NCBI GenBank assembly: GCA_963840535.1
Contig: CAWIZJ010000063.1
Span: forward strand, 1 to 64,000
Source: VAZQ01 sp963840535
GTDB lineage: Bacteria > Pseudomonadota > Alphaproteobacteria > Rhizobiales > Xanthobacteraceae
Length of the DNA: 64,000 nucleotides
Direction: 5' to 3'
The position numbers and the translations under genes are program-made. Shown here in pieces: positions 1-8,982 of the stretch (the first letter of the stretch is position 1; every line of letters begins with the position of its first letter). Under the pieces are notes generated by a model. It saw only the letters and a list, made by a program, of their open reading frames with translations. It did not search any database and had not been told where the DNA came from.

Positions 1-174
1 AACTCTTACCGATCACGACCAATTCGCCGATAGACGGTACGGCAGCTTCGTGCCAGGAGGAGACATCAGCCGACGCACAGCGGCAAAACAGTAAGCCACC
101 AGATGATTTTCCTGGAACAGCGTGTCGCGCAGCTCAAACTGGCGAAGCCTTAACGGGCTCCAGTTGTAGCCCCA

Positions 175-2145
175 TCACTTCAGTTCGACGGTCACCTTCT
201 CAAGCTTGCCGGTGAACTTGAACGGCATCTTGTTGGCGTAGTCCTCGATCACCGGCGTGCCGGTGTCCTCGCCTACGTCGAAGGTTTCGTCGAGCGAGAA
301 ACGGATGGCAATGGTCTGACCGATCTTGACCTCGCCGACCTGCTTGTCGCCGACGAACAAGGTACCGATGCCGCCCTTGCCCGCGCCGCCGCCGTCGTAC
401 TTGAAGTCGAAGCGAAGGACGCGCTTTCCAGGCGCCAACTTCTCGGCGCCTGTCACCTTGAACTTGTGCTTGTCCTGGTTCGAGAAAGCATAGGCGAACA
501 TCGGCTTGCCGTCGGAAACGAGCAACGCCCAACCGCCGAACCGGCCTCCCATGGTCGCGAGCACACCCTGCACGTCGCCACCGGCGGGCACTTCCACCTC
601 GGCGGATACCGTGAACGACTTGTTCTTGGTGTCGGGCGCGGTCCCTTCCGGGATGCGAACCATGGGCCCGCTATAGGTGAAAGTCTTGCGTCCCGCCGTC
701 AGGCTTGGCCGGATCGCGGTGTCGAAACGCTCGGCGAAACTCGCGTCGAGCGGCAGTACGTTGTATCGGGCGGCTTCTGCCCACCACAGGTCTTGCAACT
801 CGCGCAGCTTCTTTGGGTTCTGCTGTGCGACGTCGGTCGCCTGGCTGAAGTCGTCGTTGAGATTGTAGAGTTCCCATTTCCACTCGTCGGCGGGAGGTGG
901 CGAGGCTCCGCGGGTTGCCCACGGGACGCGCGCCGGCGTCGTCGATGCGATCCAGCCATCGTGATAGAGTGCGCGGTTGCCGACCAACTCGAAGTACTGC
1001 GTCTTGCGTGCTGAGGTCACCTTTGCGTCGTCCCACGAATACATCATGCTGACGCCATCCACCGGCTTCTGCGGCACGCCGTTGAGCATCACGGGGAATT
1101 TCAGCCCGGCGGCTTCCAGAACCGTCGGCCCGATGTCGATCACGTGATGGAATTGCGCGCGGACGGTGCCACGGTCCTTGATCCGGCTCGGCCAGGACAC
1201 CGCCACACCATTGCGCGTGCCGCCAAAGTGAGAAGCTGCCTGCTTGGTCCACTGGAACGGTGCCGCCATCGCGGAGGCCCAGCCGACCGGATAGTGGTTG
1301 TAAGTCTTCGGGCCGAGTTCGTCGATCATCGAGAGCAGATAGGGAAGGTCCTCGGTCACCCCGTTCCCGGTGCCGAGCTCGTTGGTGGTGCCTTGCATCG
1401 AGCCTTCCGCGCTCGGCCCGTTGTCGCCCTGGATATAGATCACCAGCGTGTTGTCGCGTTGTCCGAGTTGATCGATGGTATCGAGGATGCGGCCAATTTG
1501 GTGGTCGGCGTGCGCCAGCGCTGCGCAATAAACTTCCATCATCCGTGCATAGACGCGCTTCTGGTCGCCGGTGAGCGAATCCCATGCCGGGATTTCATGG
1601 TGGCGCGGAGTAAGCTTGGTGTTTGCGGAAACGAGGCCAAGCTGTTTCTGCCTCGCGAGGGTTTCCTCGCGCACCTTGTCCCAACCTTGGTCGAAGCGGC
1701 CCTTGTAGCGCGCAATCCACTCCTTCGGCGCATGATGGGGGCCGTGGGCGGTGCCCGGCGCGTAGTACACAAAAAACGGTTTGTCCGGCGCCAGCGCCTT
1801 CTGCTGTTTGATCCAGGTGATGGCCTTGTCGGCCATGATCTCGTCGAAGTGCGTATTCGGCCGCTCATGCTGCGCCTCGACCGGGATCGTGCCCTCGAAG
1901 GCCGGCGTGTTCCATTGGTGGGCATCGCCGCCGATAAAGCCGTAGAAATATTCGAAGCCGAGGCCCGTCGGCCAGAGATCGAAGGGGCCTGCCGCGCTCG
2001 TCTGCCAGTCGGGCACGTTGTGATTTTTGCCAAACCAAGCGGTGTTGTAACCGTTCTGGCGAAGCACCTCGGCAAAGGTGCCGGTGCTTTTCGGCATGAG
2101 CGAGTGATAGCCCGGATAGCCGGTGCCCATCGAAGTATTGGTGAG
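175..2145 (-). pseudogene. Arylsulfatase, C-terminal part, separated from its start by an IS element
   Basis: This is the larger, C-terminal part (about 650 codons) of an arylsulfatase, an exported enzyme that hydrolyses sulfate esters. The S1 sulfatase core is visible: TGYPGY at the first residues, FGKNHNVPDW near residue 33, YAPGTAHGPHH near 123 and a metal-site QGDNGPSAEGS further on, followed by a beta-rich C-terminal domain. The signal peptide and the modified active-site cysteine region are missing here and lie at 3470-3865 on the same strand, beyond an inserted IS701-type element. The first in-frame ATG is at 2130. Without the N-terminal part this fragment cannot be an active sulfatase. 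The identity is clear; whether any product is made is unknown. Confidence 0.88.
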
Positions 2146-2149
2146 ATTA

Positions 2150-3475
2150 CTTAGGATAGGGGGCTGATATGGATGCGACTGGAGGGGTGAATGCGGTTTG
2201 AGTATGTGAGGGGTTGAGAGCGTGATGGACGCGGATGAGCGGTGGCTGAGAGATTATTGCGTGGGACTTCGCGGCGGAGGGCGCAAGCGTAGAGCGGATG
2301 GCGGCGGTGACGGCGCGGCGGGGTTTCGGCGCAACATCAGAAGCTGCTGCATTTCGTTGCAACGCCCGTGGTGGACGATCGGGTGCTGGCAAGGTACGCG
2401 AGATGGTAGTGCGGAGATCGAGCGCCACGGTCAATCGAAGCCTGGATTATCGACGATACGTCCTTCCAAGCAGGGCAGGCACTCGGTGGGCGTGCATCAT
2501 CAGTATTGTGGTCAGCTCGGCAAGCAAGCCAATTGTCAGGTGGTGGTGACGCTGTCGATCGCCAATCATCATGCAGCCTGCGATCGCCTATCCGCTGTAT
2601 CTGCGCAGGAATGGGCCGAGGACGGGGTCCGTCGCAAGAAGGCGCATGTTCCAAGGCGATCAAGTTCAAGACCAACCGCTGATCGCGCTCGAGCAGATCC
2701 GCGAGGCCTGCGCGGCGGGCGTGCCGCGCGGTGTCCTGCTGATGGATGCGAGCTACGGTTCCAACAGCGCGCTGCGCACCAACGTCAGCGCGCTGGGGCT
2801 CAGCTATGTGGCTGGCATCGTAGCGACGGTCAAAGTGCGTGTGGTGTCCGATCGTGGTGCGGCAGAGCAGCGCATAAGCGTCAAGGAGTTGGCGCTGGGC
2901 CTGCCGAAACATGCCTGGCGCACGATCACATGGCGGGAAGGCTCGAACAAACGGCTGCGCTCACGCTTTGCCGTGTGCAGGTGCGCGCGGCACCATCAGG
3001 CGCGCTGCAGAACGGAGGGAAGCGACACTGCTGATTGAATGGCCCGAGGGCGAGGTTGAGCCACCAAGTATTGGCTCTCGACCTCGACAAGAAGATTTCA
3101 TTCCGACGTCTGGTGACATCGCAAAATGCGCTGGCGCATCGAGCGCGATTACCAGGAGCTCAAGCAGGAAATTGGGCTCGGGCACTAAGAGGGGCGCGGA
3201 TGGCTCGGTTTACATCATCAAGGCACGCTGTGCATCGCGGTCTATGGATTACTGATCTAAGAACGGGAGCTGATCCCCCTCTCACGACTTTCTTACTCCA
3301 GGAGAATCACGAAACCTGCTCTTCGCGGTGGTGACCGACCTCGCGGCGCTCCCGATCCGGCTCCAGCGTCACGTCCCCACCTCGATCGCAACAATGCATT
3401 GCAGATTGATCGTCGCGATCGCACGCACGCTGCACGATGCCGTGCTGCGCGCGCAGCTTCACAGGAACGAGTATG
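2150..3475 (+). mobile_element. Degenerate IS701-family insertion sequence inside the sulfatase gene
   Basis: An insertion of about 1.3 kb separates the two sulfatase fragments and runs in the opposite direction. Its coding content matches IS701-type DDE transposases over nearly the whole length. The ends are estimated from where sulfatase homology stops (near 2145 and 3470). I could not find convincing terminal inverted repeats or a matching short target duplication, so the element seems old or the borders were altered. Confidence 0.75.
2220..3460 (+). pseudogene. IS701-family transposase, frameshifted
   Basis: DDE transposase remnant readable only by changing frame several times. In order: an N-terminal stretch around LLHFV and VREMV near 2345-2410; the first catalytic region IIDDTSFPKQGRHSVGVHHQ near 2447-2510; LMDASYGSNSALR with the second Asp near 2740-2780; KELALGLPKHAWRTITWREG near 2884-2943; IERDYQELKQEIGLGH with the catalytic Glu near 3135-3187; and a C-terminal RHVPTSIATM near 3369-3398. 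Stops and frame changes interrupt all of these, so it should be inactive. The family assignment rests on the long run of conserved blocks. Confidence 0.8.
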
Positions 3476-3865
3476 TTCCATGACTACGCCGGTTGCGACG
3501 CTGTGATGATTTCGCCCTGTGAGCAAAGCAGCGCAAGTCGGCGAGCACAAAGCGGTGGTGTGGAACTGGCTGTAACGCAAGCCATCCCGGGCTATGCGAT
3601 CCGAGGTCGGGGTTGGGATGGGACCGCCAAACGTGCTCGGCGCCCCGAAGCCAACGTCGTCAGTGAGGATGAGGACGATGTTGGGCGCGCCTTTCGGCGC
3701 TTCGATCGATTTCGGAAAGTCCGGTTTGAAATCATTCGGCGTGCGTCCGATGACACCGCGGAACGGCTGCTCCGGACGTGGCAATACATCCTGTGCCATG
3801 ACGGGAATGGCGATCAACACAATGGCTGTTCCGGCAATGAGTTGCTTGAGGCATCGCGACGACAT
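3470..3865 (-). pseudogene. Arylsulfatase, N-terminal part with altered active-site motif
   Basis: N-terminal part of the sulfatase whose remainder lies at 175-2145. It starts with a signal peptide (MSSRCLKQLIAGTAIVLIAI, then MAQD), followed by the first metal-binding block NIVLILTDDVGFG near residue 63 and the active-site block. Sulfatases need C-x-P-x-R, in which Cys becomes formylglycine; here it reads CSPTCAALLTGRNHHS, so the Arg is replaced by Cys, explained by one C-to-T change in a CGC codon. Homology ends a few codons after SVATGV. Beyond that the frame runs into the IS element. ATG at 3865 follows a purine-rich ribosome site. Confidence 0.85.
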
Positions 3866-4103
3866 GGCATTCTCCCGATGTTTACTGGGCGGCGTGGCGC
3901 GCTTACTTCAATTGTCACCTGCTCAATTCTCGGTAGGTTCAAGAGACAGCGTCGACACCGCTATCATCCATCAGTATGCGACACCTAATATGTTGGTATA
4001 GCCCGGGTGTCGACCCACGATGTCCGCTAATGGGATGGTCCGGCCGTGCTCCTGCCCCGTCAGCGATAAGCTGGCCAGGGGCGCCAAAGACAAGGAGCAG
4101 GCC

Positions 4104-5168
4104 ATGTCTGAGAAACTCAATATCGCGATCGCCGTGATCGGTATCGATATCGGCAAGAACTCTTTCCACATTGTAGGGCTCGATCAGCGCGGTGCAATTG
4201 CGCTGCGGCAGAAGTGGTCACGTGGCCAGGTGGAAACGCGGCTCGCCAACTTGCCGCCGTGCCTGATCGGCATGGAGGCCTGCGTCGGCGCGCATCATCT
4301 CAGTCGCAAGCTACAGGCGCTTGGCCACGACGCCCGGTTGATGCCGGCCAAATACGTGCGCCCGTATAGCAAGGGACAGAAGAACGACTTCAATGATGCG
4401 GAAGCGATTGCCGAGGCGGTGCAACGCCCGACGATGAGGTTCGTCGCGACCAAGACCGTAGAGCAACTCGATCTGCAGGCGCTGCACCGCGTGCGCGAGC
4501 GATTGGTCAGTCAGCGCACCGGCATCATCAATCAGATCCGCGCCTTCATGCTGGAACGCGGCATCGCGGTGCGCCAGGGTATCCGTTTCCTGCGCGCCGA
4601 GTTGCCGGGCATCCTGGCGACGCGCAGCGATGTTCTCTCGCCCCGCATGCTGCGGGTGATCGAGGATCTGGCCGGCGACTGGCGCCGGCTCGACGAGCGC
4701 ATCGAGAGCCTGTCGATCGAGATCGCAGGGCTGGCCGATCAAGATGCCGCATGCAAGCGGCTGATGACGGTGCCCGGCATCGGGCCGATCATCTCGAGCG
4801 CGATGGTTGCGGCAATCGGCACTGGAGACGTGTTCTCCAAAGGCCGCGACTTCGGCGCTTGGCTTGGACTGGTGCCCAAGCAGATCTCGACCGGAGACCG
4901 CACCATCCTCGGCAAGATATCGAAGCGCGGCAATCGTTACCTGCGCGTCCTATTCGTGCAAGCGGCGTGGGTCGTGCTGATCAAGCCGAAGAGCTGGGAA
5001 CGCCACGGGCTCAAGCCCTGGATCGAGGCCGCCAAGAAGCGGCTCCATCACAACGTGCTGGCGATCGCGCTCGCCAACAAGCTGGCCCGCATCGCCTGGG
5101 CCGTCCTCAACAAGGAGCGCAACTTCGAATGCATCAGGACGGACAAGATGGCGTCCCGATCGGCTTGA
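4104..5168 (+). CDS. IS110-family transposase (DEDD recombinase)
   Basis: A 354-residue DNA recombinase that moves the element by an RNA-guided mechanism. The N-terminal RuvC-like DEDD domain shows GIDIGKNSFHIVG (first Asp, near residue 13), GMEACVGAHHLSRKL (Glu) and KNDFNDAEAIAEA (the last Asp pair). The C-terminal Transposase_20 part shows PGIGPIISSAMVAAIGTG, then GRDFGAWLGLVPKQISTGD and GKISKRGNRYLR. The start is ATG 4104 because AAGGAG lies eight bases before it and homology begins there. The frame is intact and of normal family length, so the element may still be active, unlike the nearby IS701. Confidence 0.93.
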   Translation: MSEKLNIAIAVIGIDIGKNSFHIVGLDQRGAIALRQKWSRGQVETRLANLPPCLIGMEACVGAHHLSRKLQALGHDARLMPAKYVRPYSKGQKNDFNDAEAIAEAVQRPTMRFVATKTVEQLDLQALHRVRERLVSQRTGIINQIRAFMLERGIAVRQGIRFLRAELPGILATRSDVLSPRMLRVIEDLAGDWRRLDERIESLSIEIAGLADQDAACKRLMTVPGIGPIISSAMVAAIGTGDVFSKGRDFGAWLGLVPKQISTGDRTILGKISKRGNRYLRVLFVQAAWVVLIKPKSWERHGLKPWIEAAKKRLHHNVLAIALANKLARIAWAVLNKERNFECIRTDKMASRSA

Positions 5169-5480
5169 GCGTCGCGCCGTGCTCGCGCCCGTCAAGGCGT
5201 GGCCTGGAAACGCCGGAGCCAGAGGCGAGCCAAGCGCGACGGCCAGCCTTGACGGCCTCCTGCGCGCGGCGCCTGCGCACAAGCACAGGCCGGGACGAAG
5301 GAACGACCCCACGGCACGAACAAAGGAACTGCACGAGATGAGGAGCGATCAATGACGTAGTCCCACAACCTGTTTCCCGCCGAGGTCTGCGAGAGGATGA
5401 GACGAGATGGAGGATCGGTCTTCCCGGCGCATGCGAACACTGGTGACCCGAATGGCCCGCTCGAGGCCTGTCCGCTAATG
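5169..5480 (+). ncRNA. Candidate bridge RNA region of the IS110/IS1111-type element
   Basis: About 300 nt between the transposase stop and the right border have no credible gene. IS110-family elements encode a structured guide RNA in their longer non-coding end, which here would be this segment. Short complementary stretches are visible (for example GGCCAGCCTTGACGGCC around 5240), but I could not fold the region or map the guide loops by eye. The assignment rests on position and family knowledge only. Confidence 0.35.
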
Positions 5481-5485
5481 AGATC

Positions 5486-5750
5486 GCAGGCGCGCTGATA
5501 TCCATGATGGCCGGGAGCTCAACACGCTCCAATCAGAGGCCGGATACATTGATGCAAGACCGCACATCCGCCAGATCAACGAACCCTCTTGCAACGCACG
5601 GCCGGACCATACATTCGGGTCAAAACCTGAAAGGCTCACAGCGAGCAAATCTGGTCCGCAGTACCTCAGTAACCGGACGTCGTCCGCACTGTCGGGGTGC
5701 TTCCGGGATGTGCACAGTTCCAAACTCATGCACGGCAGCAAACCTTCGCT
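5486..5750. other. Non-coding stretch downstream of an ABC binding-protein gene
   Basis: No gene is supported here. The segment lies between the IS110 border and the 3' end of the minus-strand binding-protein gene. Its spurious plus-strand translation (containing LMQDRTSAR and LATHGRTIH) resembles meaningless open frames often seen beside this binding-protein family in Bradyrhizobiaceae, so it may be part of a dispersed unit. That is recollection-based inference. Confidence 0.3.
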
Positions 5751-6738
5751 CTATTCGATCACCTCGTCGGCACGCGCGAGCAGAGTCGCCGGCACTTCGA
5801 GGCCGAGCGTCCTTGCGGTCTTGAGGTTGATCGTAAGATCGTACTTGGTCGGCGTCTGCACCGGCAACTCGGCCGGTTTCTCGCCCTTGAGGATACGGTC
5901 GATATAGCCGGCCGCACGCCGGTGCGGGTCGATCGAATCGGCCCCGTAGGAGATCAGGCCGCCGGCGCTGACAAAGAAGCGGAACGAGTACACCGCCGGC
6001 AGGCGATGTCTGGCGGCCAGAGAGATGATCAGATCGCGATGCGCGTTGGCCAACCCACTCGACGTCAGGATCAGGCCGCCGTTGTCGGAGCGTGCGAATT
6101 CCGTGACGGCGCGGTCGATCTCGCCGCCATCGCGGATGTCGACCGGGCTCACCTCTGCCCGAAGCGAGGGCGCAACGGCTTGAATTACGGCGAACTGGCC
6201 GATCCCTTCGGGTACGGAGGGATCGCGCAGGATGGCCGCTCGCGTCACCTGCGGCGCGATCTCTTTGAGCAGCTCCAGCCATTTCGCCGCCATCCCGTAT
6301 TCGACCTGGGTAAAACCGGTGGCATTGCCGCCCGGCCGTGCCAGGCTCGCGACGAAGCCGGCGGCGACCGGATCGGGGGTCTGCGTGAACACAATCGGCA
6401 AGGTGCGCGTCGCATGTAGCAACGGCCGCATGCCCGCAGCTGCCGGTTGCAAGGATGACGTCCGGCGCGAGCGCGACCAATTCCATCGCGTATCGGCGAA
6501 TGTCGCCGGCATTGCCTGCGGTCCAGCGAATGTCGATTCGCGCGTTGCGACCCACGGCCCAACCGAGCTCCTGCAATCCTTGCAGGAAGGCAGCGAGACG
6601 GGCCTGCCCCAATGGATCGCCGGCGCCGGTGCTCATCAGCACGCCAATGCGCCGCATCCGCTCGCCCGGCTGCGCGCGGGCAGCGAGCGGCCACGTCGCG
6701 GCCCCGACCAGCAGCGAGATGAGCTCGCGTCGCCTCAT
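5751..6738 (-). pseudogene. ABC transporter substrate-binding protein (ABC_sub_bind type), one frameshift
   Basis: A periplasmic binding protein of about 325 residues of the ABC_sub_bind (PF04392) type. The N-terminus is MRRRELISLLVGAATWPLAA, a twin-arginine-like signal, followed by RRIGVLMSTG and LGWAVGRNARIDIRWTAG. The frame changes near 6430, after VALAPDVILATG, and continues with LPIVFTQTPDPVAAGFVASL, ARPGGNATGF, EIAPQVTRAAILRDPSVPEG and a final LLARADEVIE. No permease or ATPase gene is adjacent, which is usual for these dispersed orphan genes. Substrate unknown. One indel could be a sequencing error, in which case the gene is intact. Confidence 0.85.
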
Positions 6739-6886
6739 GACTGATCCGTTCGGTCCCAGGATTAGAGACGCAATTCAGTTAGCACACCGTCCGGATTTGC
6801 GGTACGGGAGATGGTTCGCCGCGCGATCGACCTGGTATCCAGCCGCCATGTCCGCCGCTGCCTTCGGATGCGCGCATGCTACCGGC

Positions 6887-7525
6887 ATGACCGACACCAT
6901 CGATTCCCTGCTTCAGTCGGCGATGGACGCACTCGCCGTGCCGGGCATCGTCGCCGGCCATCGATTGATCTCGCCCGGCGACGAGCATGCTCTGATGCCG
7001 GAGGAGGCTGCCGCATTTGCCGGGAGCGTCGTCAAGGTGCGGCGGGCAAGCGGCGCCGCCCGCATCGTTGCCCGGACGCTGCTGGCGCAATTGGGACATC
7101 CCGAATGCGCGGTGCCGAGGTCCCCCTCGGGTGCGCCGATCTGGCCGGCAGGTATCATCGGCTCCTTGGCGCATGATTCCCGGGTTGCCGTTGCCGCCGT
7201 CGCGATGCGTCGCGACGTTGCCGCCATCGGCATAGACATCGAGCCGTCCGAAGCTCTTCCATCCGAATTGCTGGAGATTGTCGCAACCCCCGCCGAGCGG
7301 CGCAGGATGGATGATGACCCCTATGGCGGCCGGCTGCTGTTCGTTGCGAAAGAAGCCGTCTACAAGGCAGTCTATCCGCTCGATCGGACGTTTCTCGAGC
7401 ATCACGATGTGGAAGTCCGTCTCTGCGAACGCAAGGCGGTCGTGCGCAACGGCCGCGAGGTCGAGCTCCGATATTGCGTCGCCCCTCACCTGGTAGCGCT
7501 GGCGTTCCTTCCTGGCCAGCGATGA
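6887..7525 (+). CDS. 4'-phosphopantetheinyl transferase, EntD/Sfp-like
   Basis: Transfers the phosphopantetheine arm of CoA to a serine on carrier proteins of peptide, polyketide or siderophore synthases. The 212-residue protein has the EntD layout: an N-terminal half ending in GSLAHDSRVAVAAVA, the magnesium-binding IGIDIEP near residue 114 and the FVAKEAVYKAVYP helix near 155 that carries the catalytic Glu and Lys. ATG 6887 is used; ATG 6848 in the same frame is possible. The divergent neighbour is an unrelated binding protein. A MbtH-like gene 1.2 kb downstream suggests service to a non-ribosomal peptide synthetase, but none lies in the window. Confidence 0.88.
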   Translation: MTDTIDSLLQSAMDALAVPGIVAGHRLISPGDEHALMPEEAAAFAGSVVKVRRASGAARIVARTLLAQLGHPECAVPRSPSGAPIWPAGIIGSLAHDSRVAVAAVAMRRDVAAIGIDIEPSEALPSELLEIVATPAERRRMDDDPYGGRLLFVAKEAVYKAVYPLDRTFLEHHDVEVRLCERKAVVRNGREVELRYCVAPHLVALAFLPGQR

Positions 7526-7577
7526 ATGTCGCCGCCCTGTGATGCATGAGCGCGGTTGCGCCGTCCTGCAACGGCGA

Positions 7578-7763
7578 TCAATTGCCCTCGTGGCGATGCA
7601 ATTCGATGCGACGCGACGGACCGGTCAGCAGCAGCACCAGCAGCACCAGCACGGGAGTGACCAGGAGCGACAACAGAAACGTGCCGATGAATCCCATGCG
7701 GCGGTTCATGCCGCAGAGACCGGTGAGAAGGCAGAATGCGATGTAGAACAGCGCTTCGACCAC
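7578..7763 (-). CDS. Small hydrophobic membrane protein, unknown
   Basis: A short frame downstream of the DUF697-like gene encodes about 60 residues with two hydrophobic helices (ALFYIAFCLLTGLCG and FLLSLLVTPVLVLLVLLLTG) separated by a positively charged MNRRMGF turn, and a polar RRIELHRHEGN tail. The start is uncertain; a GTG at 7763 fits the beginning of the hydrophobic part. The second helix is encoded by a repetitive CAGCAGCAC tract on the plus strand. It resembles short conserved membrane proteins of unknown function. Function cannot be assigned. Confidence 0.4.
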   Translation of the reverse strand: MVEALFYIAFCLLTGLCGMNRRMGFIGTFLLSLLVTPVLVLLVLLLTGPSRRIELHRHEGN

Positions 7764-7843
7764 GACGCCAGGGTTCCACTTCTTCGTCGCTGCCCGGATC
7801 GCGGTGGTCCAGAGGACGAGGGGTGGGGGCGAGCCTCTCCCGG

Positions 7844-8458
7844 TCACGTGCCGGCGGTTGCCGTGCGCTTGCTGGTGCTGCCGGCCGGCGGAGCGGACGG
7901 GGGCTGTGCGGCGTCGGGTGCCGCCCGCGAGCGGCTGTTCCACTTATCCCGCTGCACCCGTATGAACTCGCGATAGTCCGGTGGGTTGAAGTCCAGCAGC
8001 GTTCCGCCCGAGGAGAAATGCTGGATGAAGACCTTGCCGATCGCATAGGTGGCGCCGGCGGAGAGGGCCGGCATCGTCAACGCGGCGATCGATGTCCCGA
8101 TCACGGGTATGCTCTTGAGAACGCTCGCTGCTCCCATGCCGCTGGTGGCAGGAATCATCGAGCCCGCCAGGCTCGCGATGATGGACTTGCCCCGATTGTC
8201 GGAAAACGGCACGCCGTACAGCTGCGACAGTCGCCGCACCATCTGCAGCTGAACGCCTGCCACCGTGACCACGTCCACGAGCGGAACCGGGATCAATCCG
8301 GCGGCCCCGGACCACATTGCAAATCGGTCGACCAACTTCGCAGCCAGCGCGTCGCGCTCCTCGGCGGTGACGGCGGTCGCCTCGGGGACGGTCGGGGTCT
8401 GCGTCGCGGCCGGCTCGTGCTTTTCGGACTTTCCTGACCCAGTCGCTTCCGGTGCCAT
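7844..8458 (-). CDS. DUF697/YcjF-like membrane protein
   Basis: About 204 residues. After an acidic, polar N-terminus come KLVDRFAMWSGAAGLIPVPL, VDVVTVAGVQLQMVRRLSQL, YGVPF and GKSIIASLAGSMIPATSG, the pattern of the DUF697 family, with hydrophobic segments at roughly residues 50-75, 100-120 and 125-150 and a charged, alanine/proline-rich tail. DUF697 proteins often accompany membrane-associated GTPases, but no GTPase is adjacent here. The start is taken at ATG 8458 (MAPEATG); ATG 8482 is an alternative. It is divergent from the MbtH-like gene at 8710. Role unknown. Confidence 0.65.
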   Translation of the reverse strand: MAPEATGSGKSEKHEPAATQTPTVPEATAVTAEERDALAAKLVDRFAMWSGAAGLIPVPLVDVVTVAGVQLQMVRRLSQLYGVPFSDNRGKSIIASLAGSMIPATSGMGAASVLKSIPVIGTSIAALTMPALSAGATYAIGKVFIQHFSSGGTLLDFNPPDYREFIRVQRDKWNSRSRAAPDAAQPPSAPPAGSTSKRTATAGT

Positions 8459-8539
8459 GTTTGCATCCTCTCCGGCCGTCATCGATGCGCACGTCGCGCG
8501 TGCCAGTGTCGGGACCCTAACATACGGCCGTGGCTCATT

Positions 8540-8709
8540 CCAGGGTGGTGGTTCTTCTCGACCGCCGGGCCGCGGGCGCCGTGCCCTACGGGCGCCTCTC
8601 CGGTGCGTCGACTGCCGGATCGGCCGATGCTACAAGAGTGACGAGACACCCGCGGCGACCAGGCGGAAAGCAGGGTCCTGCGCTCCGGCTTCCAGAGGAG
8701 ATCGAAGAC
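8540..8709 (+). promoter_or_regulatory. Divergent intergenic region with GC palindrome before the MbtH-like gene
   Basis: The space between the DUF697-like and MbtH-like genes contains a GGGCGCC...GGGCGCC segment at about 8573-8597 with an inner GCCC-TAC-GGGC hairpin. AGAGGAG at 8694-8700 is the ribosome site of the GTG start at 8710. No clear -35/-10 pair was identified. Confidence 0.35.
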
Positions 8710-8938
8710 GTGACCAATCCGTTCGAAGACGAAAATGGCAGCTACCATGTCCTGGTCAACGATGAAGGGCAACACTCGCTCTGGCCGAGCTTCATCGCGG
8801 TCCCCAATGGCTGGACCATCGCGCTCGAATTCGAGCCCGCGTGCGGCGTGCCTCGAATACGTCGAGCGGAACTGGACCGACATGCGGCCGAAGAGCTTGA
8901 TCGAGCGCATGAAGCAGTCATCGGAGCAGCAGCAGTAG
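8710..8938 (+). pseudogene. MbtH-like protein, one frameshift
   Basis: MbtH-like proteins are about 70-residue partners that bind and activate adenylation domains of non-ribosomal peptide synthetases. The first frame, from GTG 8710, reads TNPFEDENGSYHVLVNDEGQ, then HSLWPSF and VPNGWTIA, the family signature. About 115 nt on, the frame shifts by one base and continues ACLEYVERNWTDMRPKSL to a stop at 8936-8938. The two halves together make a full-length protein, so the shift may be an extra base in the assembly. AGAGGAG precedes the GTG. No synthetase is present in the window. Confidence 0.85.
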
Positions 8939-8982
8939 CCGCAGCGGCACCGGCGTGACTCGTCCGGGCTGACCACGCGGAC

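Larger units (their letters stand above)
4020..5485 (+). mobile_element. IS110-family element with long 3' non-coding end
   Basis: The intact transposase gene at 4104-5168 is flanked by two copies of TGTCCGCTAATG followed by (G/A)GAT, at about 4020-4035 and 5469-5484, which I take as the element borders. The left non-coding end is only about 85 nt, while about 300 nt follow the gene. A long 3' non-coding end is typical of the IS1111 subgroup, whose guide (bridge) RNA lies downstream of the recombinase gene. IS110 elements do not normally make classical target duplications, so the flanking repeat may be the recombination core plus similar flanks. Borders are inferred. Confidence 0.7.

Noticed and set aside
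1..174. A 50-codon minus-strand open stretch beginning WGYNWSPLRLRQ after the sulfatase stop
   Set aside because: No start codon in frame, no recognised family, and it runs toward the window edge. It could be a remnant, but there is not enough evidence to annotate it.
2145..3480. Target-site duplication and inverted repeats for the IS701-type element
   Set aside because: I compared both junctions and found no matching four-base duplication or clear terminal repeats. Borders are therefore given only by where homology stops.
7625..7655. CAGCAGCAC-type repetition
   Set aside because: It encodes a Leu/Val-rich membrane helix of the small protein on the minus strand. It is not a CRISPR or a tandem-repeat array.
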